Under the pieces are notes generated by a model, which searched no databases, had not been told where the DNA came from, and saw nothing but the letters and a program-made list of their open reading frames with translations. Shown here one piece after another: positions 51,156 to 63,497 of a DNA stretch of 64,000 nucleotides; position 1 is the first letter of the stretch; each line of letters opens with the position of its first letter. Both the position numbers and the translations under genes were made by a program. The stretch is taken from assembly GCA_024349245.1 (NCBI GenBank), contig JALDNG010000048.1:575001-639000 (forward strand), in the 5' to 3' direction. Source of the stretch: Neodontobutis hainanensis (lineage: Eukaryota > Chordata > Actinopteri > Gobiiformes > Odontobutidae).

Positions 51156-54100
51156 AAAAAAGGCTGGCATTTTAACACTACACAGCAGACGGACACATGC
51201 AGCAACAAGCATGGAGATTAACAGAGAAATATGCTCACAAACACTTTTGGGGATTTGAAAGGCTTCTTGAATAGCCTTTTGCTATTCATGGTTAGGATTC
51301 CACGTAATGTGCCCACACCTTGCCAGCTTGATGGATGTTGTGCTCAGGCAGTTCTGACTTTATAACTTATGGGAAATGGATCTGCATGTGTTTCCATTTC
51401 CAGTAAACAGGCAATGACCGGCTTTTTACTTGTTAAGATATTAAGAAGCTGGTGTTTCTTTGCATTCTATTTTACGCATGGTTGTCTTGCAGAAGCCACA
51501 AACACGGCTGCTCATTTCCTAGCTTTGCCTATAAAATAAAAAGCCATTTATAAGGAACAATGTCCCGGCCGACCAGCACATCTACCCTCTATCCTGTCCT
51601 GCCGCCATGCTATTGGAGAGATACTATTGAGAGACGCTCGCACATCAATTTAGGGCTCAAATGACTTTCTCCAGCTGGCCAAATCCTGACAAGCTTTCTG
51701 TTCTCCTTAAAAAGAGCTCTTTATCGTCAAGAGAAAAGAAGAAAGGATGAGACAGAGAGAGAAGAAGAAGAGTGCAAAGTCAAAAAGCTAATGTCTCTGT
51801 GACACCCTTTCCCACACAACAGGGGAAATTTCTGTTCTATTATGGGTTCTGGTTAATTTGAAGTCAATTGCGTTGGAGTTATTAAAAGGATGTGAGATGT
51901 GCTGAACTTGGTCAAGGGCAAAAAAAGCCTGGTTTTAAAGTGAAACTAACTAATAGAAACTGTCACCTTCAAAATTATATCATTATTATACAGTAGCTTT
52001 GAAATTACATTTAGTAATTTTAGTGCACTCCTTTACTTTTGGATTACTATTTGGGTTTTGTAAATAACTTCCTCTTTTATGCAGCTCTACTTGGTATTGG
52101 TTTGGCAAATATAACAAAAACCTAAACATGTATATTGACAATAAAATGCTGCGTCACACCCAGGCTCAAACACTGACTATAAGTAACAAATTTAAATACC
52201 TATGACCCACAATGACATGTTCATGTTTAAGACGTCATAACAAATTTTAATCTAGTCATGACTGTCATAATAATAATATGAGATAGAAGTACGTAAACAT
52301 ATTCAAAAACCTACATAATCAAACACATAACAACACAGTTTCTCTTTGTTGGTGTGTATATTTTCACCAATAATAGACCTAAAGTTAATGGTCAGATTCA
52401 AAACTTGTAGTCTACTTCTAGGTTCAAGCAGAGGTGAAACAGTTTTTTGTCTGTTTGTGAAGTGTATCTCTGCATGCATTAGCTCTGTATAAAAATGTAC
52501 AGCATTGTCTCACAATAATCCTGTTGGTTAGAAATTAAAAAGCTATTACCAAGGAAGTTTTGTAAGTTAAGCTCACAAGCTGATCAAGCTGATCGTTCTC
52601 ATCTAAACCCCCAACCCCGATCATTTCTTGTAAATCTCGCTGTGGAGGATTTGCTAAGGTTGTAGGTAGCTAATCTTTTATCTCTTATAGCTCAAAGTAG
52701 TTTTTGAATCCACTGGGCCAGTATGTATATGCAAATGTCAGCATCTATTTTCACAAATTGGTGCATTTCACTATTGTTCCCAGTGCATCTTTGCTAAGGA
52801 CCCTGTGTACATGCAGGTTCTTTAATGTTACACTGATCCATTATGGGACAGTTTTCTGTGTGTGGACAACAAATACTAACTGGAAGTGTCAAAATAATGG
52901 TTGAAAAACACAGGCTTTACATTCATACATTAAGTAAACAGAAAACTGCACACATCGTAGTCATGCAAAAATGTAAAATGATTTGGCTGCTATTTATGCA
53001 GCTATAGAAGAGCCACCATGTCCCAGAAGTTTGTATTAATAGTGCCTGTTAGACTGATTACTGTGATTGAAACATTCATTGGTTTTCATTTGCTTTGCTT
53101 TCATACAAGTTGGAATCACGCATTTTTTTTATAAAGTAATGAATGAATTAAACTAACAGGCAGATTTATACATTGTAAAATGACATTCCCTGTCTAACTG
53201 AGTAGCTTTTTGGTTAAACAGCAAAGGTGCTATATCACCTTATTTAGAAAGAAATTATCATTAATGTTGCGCATTTGCATATAAATGAACTATGGTAAAT
53301 TGTTGGAGAGTGACAATGATTTGGGCATAGCAGAATGTAGAGTGGCTCAGCGCAGACAGATGGAGAAAGTCAAAAATCAGATAGAAAGTTTAAAGTTCTT
53401 TATAGTTAATATATTAAAGGTCCAGACCTAACATTGTTAGTTTAATTGCTACACCTTAAGTAGTACAAGTATCCAACAAGTAAATCAGCTGTTTATCTCG
53501 CATAAGCGATTTGTGACAATTTTTTTGTTTTTTCAGCCACTGGCAAATTAAATTCTTGAAGAATCAACTTGAGCTAGTAAGAAAGATAATAAAGAGCACT
53601 TTGGCATTAGTCCATTAATGTACTTTACAAACACTGACTCATTCACACTACAGAAAAAGCCAACATGACTACTCTGTGACTACTCTAATGCATTTTCCTC
53701 ATTTACTTATTTTACTGCCAACACTGCATCATAGTCACTAGTCACTTATTTAAGACATAAGTTTGTTGGTAAGACCAACTAGCATTGTCTTTTCATTCAA
53801 AAAGTATATATTGTGACAAATGGGAACACAATTATTAATAAATTATGGAAGCAACAGCTCCATTTGGAAGCGTCAGATAAAAGTGAATTCAAAGTCAAGT
53901 CACAGAAGGGAACTTGTAGTGGAAGCGCTGGCTGTAGACAAAGCCGTTGAGTTAGTGAAACAGCCCAGATCTGCTAAGTCTTGGTTATTTAAGTGTAGTT
54001 ATCCTTCAAAAACATTTTTTTTTTTTAACGTCGAGGGACTTACCAGCTATGGTCTTTTGCGGTTCCCCTTTATCATCATATCTGAATTTTGTGCAGCAAA

Positions 54101-55089
54101 CAAGGGTGGGCCCTGTATGTCATGTTACTGTTCAAAAGTGACTGTTTCAGTGACTCCAGTGTTCCTGCTTACAGACGATGTGTACCGTACAAACATAATC
54201 TGAAGAGAAGTTGATTTGGGAGATGGAGAGAGTCGTGATAACTGGGTGGGTGTAAACTGAGGAAGACAGCTAGAGAAATAGATAGAATGAGGCAGAATGT
54301 TATTAACAGCCCTTATCCACATATATAGATCATTGAATATCTGTGTGGCCTGCAAGAACCCTTCCGCCCACCCAACATCTGATAATTACACTTCGTTATG
54401 AGAGCAGGTAGAGATGAGAGAAAGTGTAGCCGAGTAGTGAGGCTGCAGTGACACAAGGAGACTCATAAATAAAGAGTTGCAGGCTAGCATGAACTATTGT
54501 TGTGGAAGGATAATCGGGATTGACCAGCCGGTGATTCTCAACTGTTCTTGCTGTTCTTTTGTTGGATGTGTGCTTTATGCATGTTTGTAAGGAAATGTAT
54601 TCTAGCTTACGGTTCTGTATTTATTGCCTCAGTTTAGTTTCACACAAGAAGGAGAATGTAATAAGACCACACATATACACATCTTTGATTTGACAACCCA
54701 CTAGTGGTGTTTTCTTCAATTAGGTGGGGTGGTGGCTGGCCTGAGGAGTTGTACAGTCAGATAACAGCCATGTTTGACGTGTCCTTGTGGAGACAGACGT
54801 GACAGTATAGCTTTGCGACCAATGGGTGAACAGGATTACTACAAAAAGGTGCGAGGTCCCAAAAGTGCAGCAGGAAACGGGTGAGCTCCAGGAGCCTGGA
54901 TTTGTATGTCAGCAGAGAGACTGAGAGGAGGGGACTGCAGTATTCCTCCAGTGGGAGGCATTGATTTTTTCAGCCCAGCTTGGGGATGTGGGAAATGTCA
55001 GCCTCTAATTGAGTTGATAAAACCGTTTTGAGTTTCAGACATAAATATGGCGTCTCCCACAAAAGGCCACCAAGTGGACAAGTCCCAGT

Positions 55090-55109
55090 GGGGGGTGGGG
55101 GGTGGGGGG
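55090..55109 (+). repeat. G-run cluster, potential G-quadruplex
   Basis: Three runs of six G separated by single T bases. Pairs of G within runs could supply four tracts. Confidence 0.7.
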
Positions 55110-55692
55110 CTGAAAGGAATAAAAGGGGCCTTTGTTGTGCTGTTGTGTTAACATGTGCATACACTTATCATGCAGCGTTTAAAATGCATAGTCGATGATA
55201 TTTAAATGTTCAGACAGAATATGAGTTGCGTTCCGCAGATGTGAAAGCCATTGACAGGAGTTTCATTGTGAATCTGGACACAGGCTCATCAGATTGAATG
55301 GTTTCGTTGTGGGCAGAAATGGACAGTGAGAGAGTGGCAGAGGTCATTTCCATTAGAAGTGCAGCCAGTGAATAAAGAATTGGCTGAATGAGGCCTGTGC
55401 TGTCGGAGCTGATTAGCAGATTGCTATGCAGAGAGAGCACATAACTTACCTGCTGCCTTCAATAGAAATCTCCTCCTAATATGAGTTTACACACCATTTT
55501 CAGGGGTCAGAGGTTTTCTCTATTTAGGTTTAAATTATCCATCATGATACTTACTCCAAATGATAAATTGTGCTGCGTTGGTCTTTTATGTAAAATAGTA
55601 TGAAGTACCTTATGCAATTATTTTCTTAAGGCATACAAATTGTTTATTTTAAATCCCAAAATGCCAATAAAGCAATAAAGCAGGGGTTATTA

Positions 55693-55697
<5 letters not shown>

Positions 55698-55726
<29 letters not shown>
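55698..55726. repeat. (TA)n microsatellite
   Basis: About 14 TA units. Confidence 0.95.
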
Positions 55727-55728
<2 letters not shown>

Positions 55729-56655
55729 ATGTGTGCCACAAATGTTGCTTTATGGCCACAAATAGCTGTGTGATGAAGGCTGATACTAAAGTTATAGTAA
55801 TATTGTAATAGTAATTGCCCTAAAATAATTTGCAGCACTTTTAATCATTAAGTTTCATAACAATTGCATAGTCCAATTTAAAGTTGTGACGCATGCACAT
55901 GAACCCATATGAGCCATTTTGTATCTATAGGGGCTCTTCTCTAATTATTAGTAGTGATAATGAGAATTTCACACATTACTCCTCACACATGCCTCTGCTT
56001 CGCTCACATTTGTATGTAGACGCACACACTCGTGGCAAAGCCTACTGTTAATTAACTGACATAATTAGGCAGACAACCATTTGTATAGGGAGTGCACAGC
56101 CATGCACACACACTTGAAGTGAGACACACATTACTTCCCTGGTAATTAAGAGTATTAATTACAAGCATAGCTGTCCCTATGAGGCTCTGTATCACTCACA
56201 GCCTGGCGCACAGCAGGGCTCTTATTACTTTATCTGTGCTCACTATCACTTCTCTCTTGGTCTCTGCGGTTACATGTGCGCACACATGTATTCCCAGATA
56301 CACTCCTGCTGGATAAACAAATGGTGGCTAATTAGTCCCAGACTGATTGCTGGCTATAGGTTAACTTTTGGTGGCCTGGGAGTTGAGAAAGTGCTTACTT
56401 TAAAGAAAGATCTAAAGAGTGTGTGGGGATATTTTAGTAGCTTTGCTCTTGCATTGGCTACTGGTGAGTTCAGTATACCATCTACAGATGTTAATTTAAC
56501 TAATGTTTGGGAAGCTCTCAAAGTCAGTGGGTGATTTCCTAACCTGTCTGTTTTAGCACATTTGCATTTTTTAACACTGCTCAAAAAATAACCTCAAATG
56601 TCAACATACTTGTTTAGATCTTGTATCTACGATTTATCTGCAGAGGCAGCTGGCT

Positions 56656-56725
56656 TAGCCTGGCCATCTCATCTCATTATTTTGCATACAGAGAAATCAG
56701 TCTGAGATTGCAGGGTTTGAACTGG
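56656..56725. repeat. dispersed repeat fragment, copy related to 43870
   Basis: TAGCCTGGCCA, CATACAGAGAAATCAGTCTG and GCAGGGTTTGAAC match the order seen at 43870. The limits are unknown. Confidence 0.45.
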
Positions 56726-57355
56726 ATTTCAAGGTGGGACAATGGGCAGTCCATTAAGCCCCAGCACATGCCACACGAGCGCATATCATGCTTTTTTGTG
56801 GGGCCGATACTGTGCTCCTGATAGTTTGGCTTCTGAACCTCAGTTCAATAAATCTGTGTCTCAAACAAGAAAAACCGTGTCCCAGATGCATACATGGGCT
56901 TGCATAACAAGTTTTTGCTCACCCTGTCTATAACACCGGAAGCTTTTCCACCTTAAAATAAATCAAAAAGGCTTAGGTGCTCTCATTCACAACAGCTCCT
57001 GGAGGCTTTTATGCTCATGGCTCCTCAGCCAGATGTGGCAAAGATGCTGGAGAGTGAAAATATTATAGATGGTGTAGCAGAAATAGTCAGTTGCTTTTTT
57101 TTTCATTTCATTTCAAACAAAATTCTTGTTGCTGTGAATTATTTGTTCATTTAATTTGTATTTACTAAATTTACATTTGTATACATGCCTGGCTGGCCAA
57201 ATGTTTTTTTTATAATAAAATTAAAATCATCTCATTTTAATTATTTTATACATGCATATTTTTTTATTAAGTTTCACAAAACAAACCCAGCAGTTGACCA
57301 GGTGGTCCAGTCTGTCAGCAGCTCCCGGACCACTTTTACCCCCCAGTCCGCCCCT

Positions 57356-57490
57356 GGTCGCAGTGGCTCAGTTGTAGAGCGATCGTCTTCCCGGTTCATA
57401 CAGTCATTGTGTCCATGGACAAGACACTTAAACCACCTTGCCTCCAGTTCCACAGTAATGGTGTATGAGTGAGTGAGAATGTAGAGGTGA
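57356..57490 (+). mobile_element. tRNA-derived SINE fragment
   Basis: GGTCGCAGTGGCTCAGTTGT then AGAGCGATCGTC form a tRNA-like head with the A-box. Next come CCGGTTCATAC (B-box remnant), GGACAAGACACTTAAACCAC, CTTGCCTCCAGT and TGAGTGAGTGAGAATG. Same family as 44095 (there on the minus strand). The 3' end with the AGCGCTATAT motif is missing. Confidence 0.7.
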
Positions 57491-57600
57491 TGTTATGATG
57501 TCATTATGACGCAAAACAAAATCCTGCCTCCTTTGCTACGATTGGCTGGAAAGAAAGAGCCGGAGCAGAATACAGAGCAGATTGGACAATCCCAGACGTA

Positions 57601-57765
57601 TTTCTCTGCCTGTCCATGCTGTAGGTGGATTATATAAGGTGCCCCAGTAGTTCACAATACAATAACATTAAAATCATAAGCTCACAACACAAACATAAAA
57701 AAACAAACATAAGCTCACAAAATGACACTAAAAAAGCAAACATAAGCTCACAACAAAACCATTTA
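57601..57765 (+). repeat. minisatellite-bearing repeat, copy 1 (intron 2)
   Basis: Starts TTTCTCTGCCTGTCCATGCT, GTAGGTGGATTATATAAGG, CCCCAGTAGTTCACAATACA, then about three units of AAACAAACATAAGCTCACAA type. A near-identical copy in the same orientation lies at 59425, on the other side of exon 3. Confidence 0.85.
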
Positions 57766-58042
57766 GGAGGTTCCATGGGAGAAACTTGATTTTGTTTTTT
57801 GTTTTTCTTTAAGTTTTCTTTAAGTAAAAGACATTCCCTCACAATAGAAAGCAACAGTTTTCAAAAAATAATAATAATAAATTATACATACAAGACATAA
57901 TACTCTTATTAATATATATATTTTTAGTTGGAAAAAATTGACTGGGTATATTCAAATTGCCCCTGATTCTTACAAAGGTAGACGTTATGCTCTTTTTCTT
58001 CTATTTTTAACTACATTTATATTCTTCTTCTGTTTTGTGCAG

Positions 58043-58328
58043 TTGATGGTTGTACTGACTGGTCGATAGACTACCTGAAGTACCAGGTGCTCCTGGGTGA
58101 ACCGGTTCGACTGAAGTGCGCTCTGTTTTATGGATACATAAGAGCCAACTACAGCCAGGCCCAGGGCGTGGGCCTCAGCCTCATGTGGTACCGCAGCTCA
58201 GGACTGGGGCACAGCGACTTTGAGGAGCCCATCTCATTTGACGGCGTCCGAATGAGCAAAGAAGAAGACTCCATCTGGTTCAGACCTGCAGACTTCCAGG
58301 ACGTGGGCCTCTACTCCTGTGTGCTACG
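58043..58328 (+). CDS. il1rapl1: il1rapl1 coding exon 3: Ig-like domain 1 (residues 28-123)
   Basis: The acceptor is a T/C-rich tract ending ttttgtgcag; the donor is CG|gtaata. The exon enters in phase 1 and leaves in phase 2 (286 bp, not a multiple of three). It encodes Cys31 and TDWSID, then KYQVLLGEPVRLKCALFYGY with Ig cysteine Cys53. The tryptophan of strand C lies in LMWY (Trp76), then comes the MSKEEDSIWF motif, and DVGLYSC supplies the paired cysteine Cys120 in the usual D-x-G-x-Y-x-C form. An N-glycosylation sequon is at Asn63 (NYS). In the family Ig1 contributes to binding presynaptic PTPs. Relative to human IL1RAPL1 as I remember it, two extra residues (His-Ser, 84-85) sit before DFEEP. 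This is the strongest evidence for paralogue 1. There is no frameshift or internal stop. Confidence 0.93.
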
Positions 58329-59331
58329 GTAATATCAAGAATGTGTGAGACGTTAGATAAGGCATTTTGTTGTATTTTTCAATAATGTATATTATAGTGC
58401 TTAAAACTTCCTTTAACAACTTTTAACAAAAACTGAACAAAGAATGACTTTCATGCAATACCACATTTAGGCTAGCACTACCTTACAGCCACACTCACAA
58501 CACACTGATATTATAACCATGAAGACCATGTGGCAGTCTTGAACAAAACTACCTCAAATGTATAGGAACCAGAAACATGCTTAATTTATTATTTGTTAGT
58601 TCTTAAATTAACTAGTTGTTACTCTCTATATATTTTTAAGTTAATGTTGACAGCACATACTAGCATATAGTTTTATAACCATATTTATAAGAACAAACAA
58701 ATGTCTAGATAATGTGGTTGGAAACTAAAGCCAATTAACCAGAATAAAAGCATACACAATACTGTATATTACAGTAGTGAACCATTACATACAGCCTCCT
58801 AATTCAAGATGCATAATTATGTTGCAGTAACTTATTAACCTTTACAGTGGAGAACATCCTTCTATGAACGGCTCATTGCAGCGCTTCATCTCAGAGAGTT
58901 TTTAATAAACCCGTTAAAGGCCTCTTAAAGACCCACAGATGCTTGGAGAATACATTGAGTGTGACTAAAGGAGAGTGTTTGTGCACAATGATACCCAAGC
59001 CTATACTGCATTTCATTACAGCTCTCTGTAGGAATAAAAACATTGCACTAGCGCTCTTCTAATAAGCTTGCTATATTCATGTGTTTGACATTCAGGGTTG
59101 TACAACAAGGAGAGGAAGAAGTAAAAAAAAAAAATCCCTCAGGTGTGTGATTCTCTGCCCGTAAGGGTGACCTTTGGGGGATGAAAAACTTTTTCCAAAC
59201 CGACTGCAAGTGATTTGCTACTAGCAAAAATATAATTTTTTTTTGCATTGCAACTTATTACAATTTAGATATCTAAAACATAGACACAGTATAGTATATA
59301 TTTTTACTATATTTAAATAAAATAGAGTCGG

Positions 59332-59416
59332 CTCTTCAGATATGTGAGCCGGCTCCCATCGTTCACTTAAAAGAGCCGGCTCTTAGAGCCGACTTATTCG
59401 TGAACGACCCATCACT
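59332..59416. mobile_element. hAT element end fragment
   Basis: Contains GAGCCGGCTC palindromes, GAGCCGACTTATTCGTGAAC and the terminal GACCCATCACT. The reverse complement (AGTGATGGGTCGTTCACGAA) is a typical start of a fish hAT family in my recollection. Only one end is present. Confidence 0.55.
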
Positions 59417-59424
59417 AAAACGGA

Positions 59425-59622
59425 TTTCTCTGCCTGTCCAAGCTGTAGGTGGATTATATACGGTGGCCCAGTAGTTCACAATACAACAACATTAAAAATA
59501 CAAACATAAGCTCACAACACAACATTAAAAAAACAAACATAAGCTCACAACATGACAATTAAAAAAACAAACATAAGCTCACAACAAAACTTAAAAAAAG
59601 CAAACATAAGCTTACAACACAA
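59425..59622 (+). repeat. minisatellite-bearing repeat, copy 2 (intron 3)
   Basis: Matches copy 1 at 57601 through TTTCTCTGCCTGTCCAAGCT and GTAGGTGGATTATATACGG, then about four units of roughly 33 bp (ATTAAAAAAACAAACATAAG, CTCACAACA). One inverted unit (GCTGTGAGCTTATGTTGGCT) follows at about 59877-59905, so the array may be the terminal part of a fold-back transposon. Confidence 0.85.
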
Positions 59623-61102
59623 AGATATTAAGCCACAACAGAACAGACCACTAGGGGACATGTGTCGATATTGAAACACCTACATTTTCACAGGACGCCA
59701 CATGAAATTATGTGAGTGATGTGATTAAAATATATGTAAATTTTTTTTGAAGGCCCACTGAGCTTGAATGTTATCTAAATCATTGTCTTCTTAGACTGAC
59801 ATGTTTTGTCCCTAGCCCACCTTCGTTCCTGCAGCAAACACACTGCCCCCTAGTGGTTGGGTGCATTTTCGTTGTGCTGTGAGCTTATGTTGGCTTTCTT
59901 TAAGATATCTAACTTAGCTATCTAAAACATAGACACAGTATAGTATATATTTTTTGTCTCCAACTATGTTACTGCAACAGCAATCTTAGTCTCTTGGTCT
60001 TGTTAAGGTAGACTTGAGCACAGTGACATCTCTAATGGGCTATGGTCTAAGACCACAAATTAGCAGATAATGCACACAGAATTCAGAACTGAAAACCTGG
60101 CATTCTTTTATGCTGACTCATAGAGTGAGGTGTGCAGAAATGGCACACTGAATAATATGTGCTAAGAGATGATGACTGTACACCATAATACTGCATTGAT
60201 TTTTATTGTGCATCCATTACAACATGTAAAGACTGTTGCTAGTAGTGGGTGCAGTGAGGTCATTGTTTTATTTTAAACAATGCAGCCGGAGTTTGACAAC
60301 TTCAGACAAGGGCCTGATCTTTGTGACTGTCCTGTATATAAAGCAGACCTAATAACTCTAGACGCATTGTGTACTGTCTATAAATTTGGATGAATTTCTC
60401 CAAGTTATGTTGAGAGTTTCATAAAAGCTCTTGAGATGTTTTTACTGAAAGATATGGAGGTGCATCAAATCATTGAAGTGTATGTCCTTCTGGCCCCGAG
60501 AATATGCACATGTTACGGTTATCTTTGTCCTTCTCTGTCTTGAAATTTAAGTCTAATCGCCAGTTCTGTGTGAAGGTGACTTCATTTACATAGCAATCTC
60601 TCGGCTTTCTTTTGCCCGGCCTCTCTTTCCTCCCACATGCCATCTCTCATAGGGTGTGTATACCACGCTTCTGAATCCATCAATCTTACTTTTACTGCAA
60701 TTCATGCACCATAGTCTCTCCATTTTTCATCGAATAGATAATTTTCTAATCACTCTGGTAATGAGACTGTGTCCTGCAGTGGGTTTAACTTCTATGATTA
60801 TATCATCCAACACATGGTATAATCTGTGGAGAATTACAGCTATGGTAATAACGCAGCTACACTCAAATAGAATGTGACAGACGTGAAAGACACCACAGCG
60901 CTGTGCGTCGACCCCCAGCTGTCCATCAATCAAATGTCGTCTCTTGACACTTTCCCACAATGCTATGGGGTGCCTCCTGTGAATATTTAACATATAACCA
61001 AATTTCTCTTTTGTTCTCGGGGGACATTAATTGCTCAGGTGTATAACTGGTTCATTCTGTTCATTCTGTACTGGGTGTATTTGCTTGCATGGGTATGTCT
61101 GC

Positions 61103-61137
61103 ATGTAAATGTAAATGTAAATGTGAATGTAAATGTA
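61103..61137. repeat. (AAATGT)n short tandem repeat
   Basis: Five to six hexamer units, one with a G substitution. Confidence 0.9.
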
Positions 61138-62072
61138 CTTCCTGTATATACCACTTTAAAACAGCCCACAGGTGAACCAACATGCTTTACAGGAGGTGGA
61201 CTGTGTATGGTATATAGTATTACTTTGTATGTTTACAAAAGTATACTGTCCAACTTAGTAAGCCTTCCACCTAAAATCTTCCCACTCTATTTTCTCCAGA
61301 TAGCACTGAGTCGATAATGTTAGCTATCAGCACCAGTAGGGCATTGCTCTGTTGCAATAGTGTGCATCTTACTTTTGCTTCCCACAGCATTTTCAAGATG
61401 TCCTTTGAGGCATCTTCTCTGTAGTAGAAGTATACAGTATCTTATTTTTTCGTTCTCTGTATCTGTTCTCCCTCTGTGTCTGCTGTTCTGTGTCTGCTCC
61501 TCTCTAGCAGTTGGCAATAGCTACATTAGTCTTTAAAACATGTGAGCATGCACACGTGCATCTGTATTTTATGGCCCCTGTGGGTCAGAGGTGTTTATGC
61601 GATTGAGGTGACTCCCTTATTGCTTCCATAACCGGATTCGATCATATGAAACCCTGCCATTTATAGTGAATGGGAGCATCTGGCATGCTGTAAAAGCAAT
61701 GTAGTGAAATGAAATCAAGGCCCTTATGGTCTGAGCATATAGGCTTCTTGAACAAGCAGTTGGACCAAACTAAAGATTACAGTGACAGCGATTCCACTTG
61801 TCCCCATTTAGTTTTGGTCTAGGGTAGTTTTTTTTTGTCTAGTTGGGTTCTTGTTAAACGTATTTCCTTGCCTTGTATTTCTCTTCAATTTTTTGACTAA
61901 GTTTTTACAGTAGATAGAGATTAAGAGACACTAGATATTAGTTATATAGTAGCAAGATGGGTTTTGCTGTATTTCAATCAGTTACAAACCTGTACCATTA
62001 ATCACATAATGCATAACATATATTCATGTTGCATCACAGTAACACCTTTCTGTCATAAAAGTCATACTCTCT

Positions 62073-62349
<277 letters not shown>

Positions 62350-63067
62350 TTATGTCCTTTTAATTGGTCTTATCTTGGTCTTAATCTACTGTTTTTGGTT
62401 AATGTGCTCTTGACCTGGGCCTCATAATCTCTATTGTGAGAATTGTAAGTATCCCGCATCTCAACTCAGAAGATTGTTGTAGCTATACATATTAATACAA
62501 ATGATAAGTGTCTTTTAGACTTTTGTTAACCACTGTAGTGTATAAGGTATGTAATCTCCCATGAGGCCTACCACATTCTGGGAGGTTGCATCTCAAATTA
62601 AAATGGTTGCAACCGCATTAATAAGAGAGACATGAGGAGACATGCTTCACCTCTGCCAGTGAAGTATAGTGACAGATGCCATGAGATAAGAGATGATGGC
62701 GCGGGGGGCGTAACTGGGGTGGTGCAGTAGGGGGATTGGGCTTGTTGTGATGACCAAGCTGCTTTTCTCTTTCTGTGTGTCATGAGGCCTTTTCAGTGTT
62801 TGTCCCTTCTCTGATTAGCATCCATAGGCCAGCTGACTCCCCCCATAAATCCAATAGTGGGTGCCTTGAGTGTGAGACTTAGTTAAGCTGCTGAACATGT
62901 CATTATTGCTTACCCAGCAATGTTAAATGGAGTCTAAGGAGCAACTGAGCCAGGACTAGTAAGTGATCAAAAAGTGTAAAAATAAAACATTACCTGTGGA
63001 TATTTTTGGCTATTGAACAGTACTGGAATCCTCAGTCCTTTTCTTGGTAGAAGAAATGAGATAAAGT

Positions 63068-63195
63068 AGGGGTGCATGACGGAGTGTTTTGTGCTCCTGC
63101 CTCACAGCAAGAACTCAAACGTCCTCTTCCAAGTTAAGGCTTTCTGTGAGGAGTCTACATGTCCGCCCCGTGTTACTGTGGGTTACAGGACTAAG
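63068..63195 (+). mobile_element. degenerate SINE fragment
   Basis: GTGCTCCTGCCTCACAGCAA, then GCTTTCTGTGAGGAGTCTAC, ATGTCCGCCCCGTGTTACTG and TGGGTT follow the 5' part of a widespread fish SINE (cctcacagcaagaag ... tttctgtgtggagtttgcat) that I recall. It lies about 115 bp upstream of exon 4. Confidence 0.6.
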
Positions 63196-63310
63196 TTTTA
63201 AGACTTGCCACAGATTTTTAAGGCATTTCATTATGTTAAAAAAACAAGTCTGTTGACTCTAAGCAATGTTTAAAACAGCAACTTTTACATGTTGTGTTTT
63301 CTGTCCACAG

Positions 63311-63497
63311 GAACTCCACATACTGCATGAAGGTCTCTATGTCTCTAACTGTGGCAGAAAATGACACAAACCTGTGCTATAACACCAACATGAGACGAAT
63401 GGAAAAGGCTGAGCTTAGTAAGAGCAAAAACATCACCTGTCCCAACATAGAAGACTATGTGGAACCAGACAAAGAGCTGGATATCACATGGTACAAG
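63311..63497 (+). CDS. il1rapl1: il1rapl1 coding exon 4: end of Ig1 and start of Ig2 (residues 123-185)
   Basis: The acceptor ttttctgtccacag precedes GAACTCC; the donor is TACAAG|gtgggc (phase 0). The first base completes Arg123, giving RNSTYCMKVSMSLTVAEN, a hallmark of IL1RAPL1/2. Cysteines at 128, 145 and 166 fit the extra disulphides of the IL-1 receptor family and the first cysteine of Ig2. The exon closes on ITWYK, the strand C tryptophan of Ig2 (Trp183). Sequons are at Asn124 (NST), Asn140 (NDT) and Asn163 (NIT), so this part is probably heavily glycosylated. The SMSLTVAEN wording is closer to IL1RAPL2 as I recall it, whereas exon 3 favours IL1RAPL1, so the paralogue call is strong but not absolute. 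The next exon (expected to begin near Glu-Cys) is not in the window. Confidence 0.92.

Larger units (their letters stand above)
22692..58042 (+). other. il1rapl1: intron 2 (about 35.4 kb)
   Basis: Bounded by donor gtattt at 22692 and acceptor tgtgcag at 58042; both flanking exons join in phase 1. Intron 2 carries the mobile elements listed separately. The long stretches 22692-25840, 26340-29785, 30010-35849, 36413-38330, 41353-43869, 45741-55690 and 55730-57355 contain no exon I can support. Some of these stretches (25490-25760, 26400-26640, 48550-48800, 56040-56170) read as low-repeat sequence that could be conserved enhancer DNA, which is conjecture. Confidence 0.85.
59270..59954. repeat. 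36-bp direct repeats bounding a composite insertion
   Basis: TATCTAAAACATAGACACAG followed by TATAGTATATATTTTT occurs at 59270-59305 and again at 59919-59954. Between them lie the hAT end and minisatellite copy 2, so the flanking 36-mer marks a duplication around inserted DNA. Confidence 0.85.

Noticed and set aside
53820..54203. 127-codon + strand frame
   Set aside because: Contains a phenylalanine run from a poly-T tract and no domain; consistent with a chance frame.
57480..59700. CRISPR-like array, because of regularly spaced AAACATAAGCTCACAA units
   Set aside because: Spacers are not unique and the units are contiguous A-rich minisatellite repeats in a vertebrate intron.
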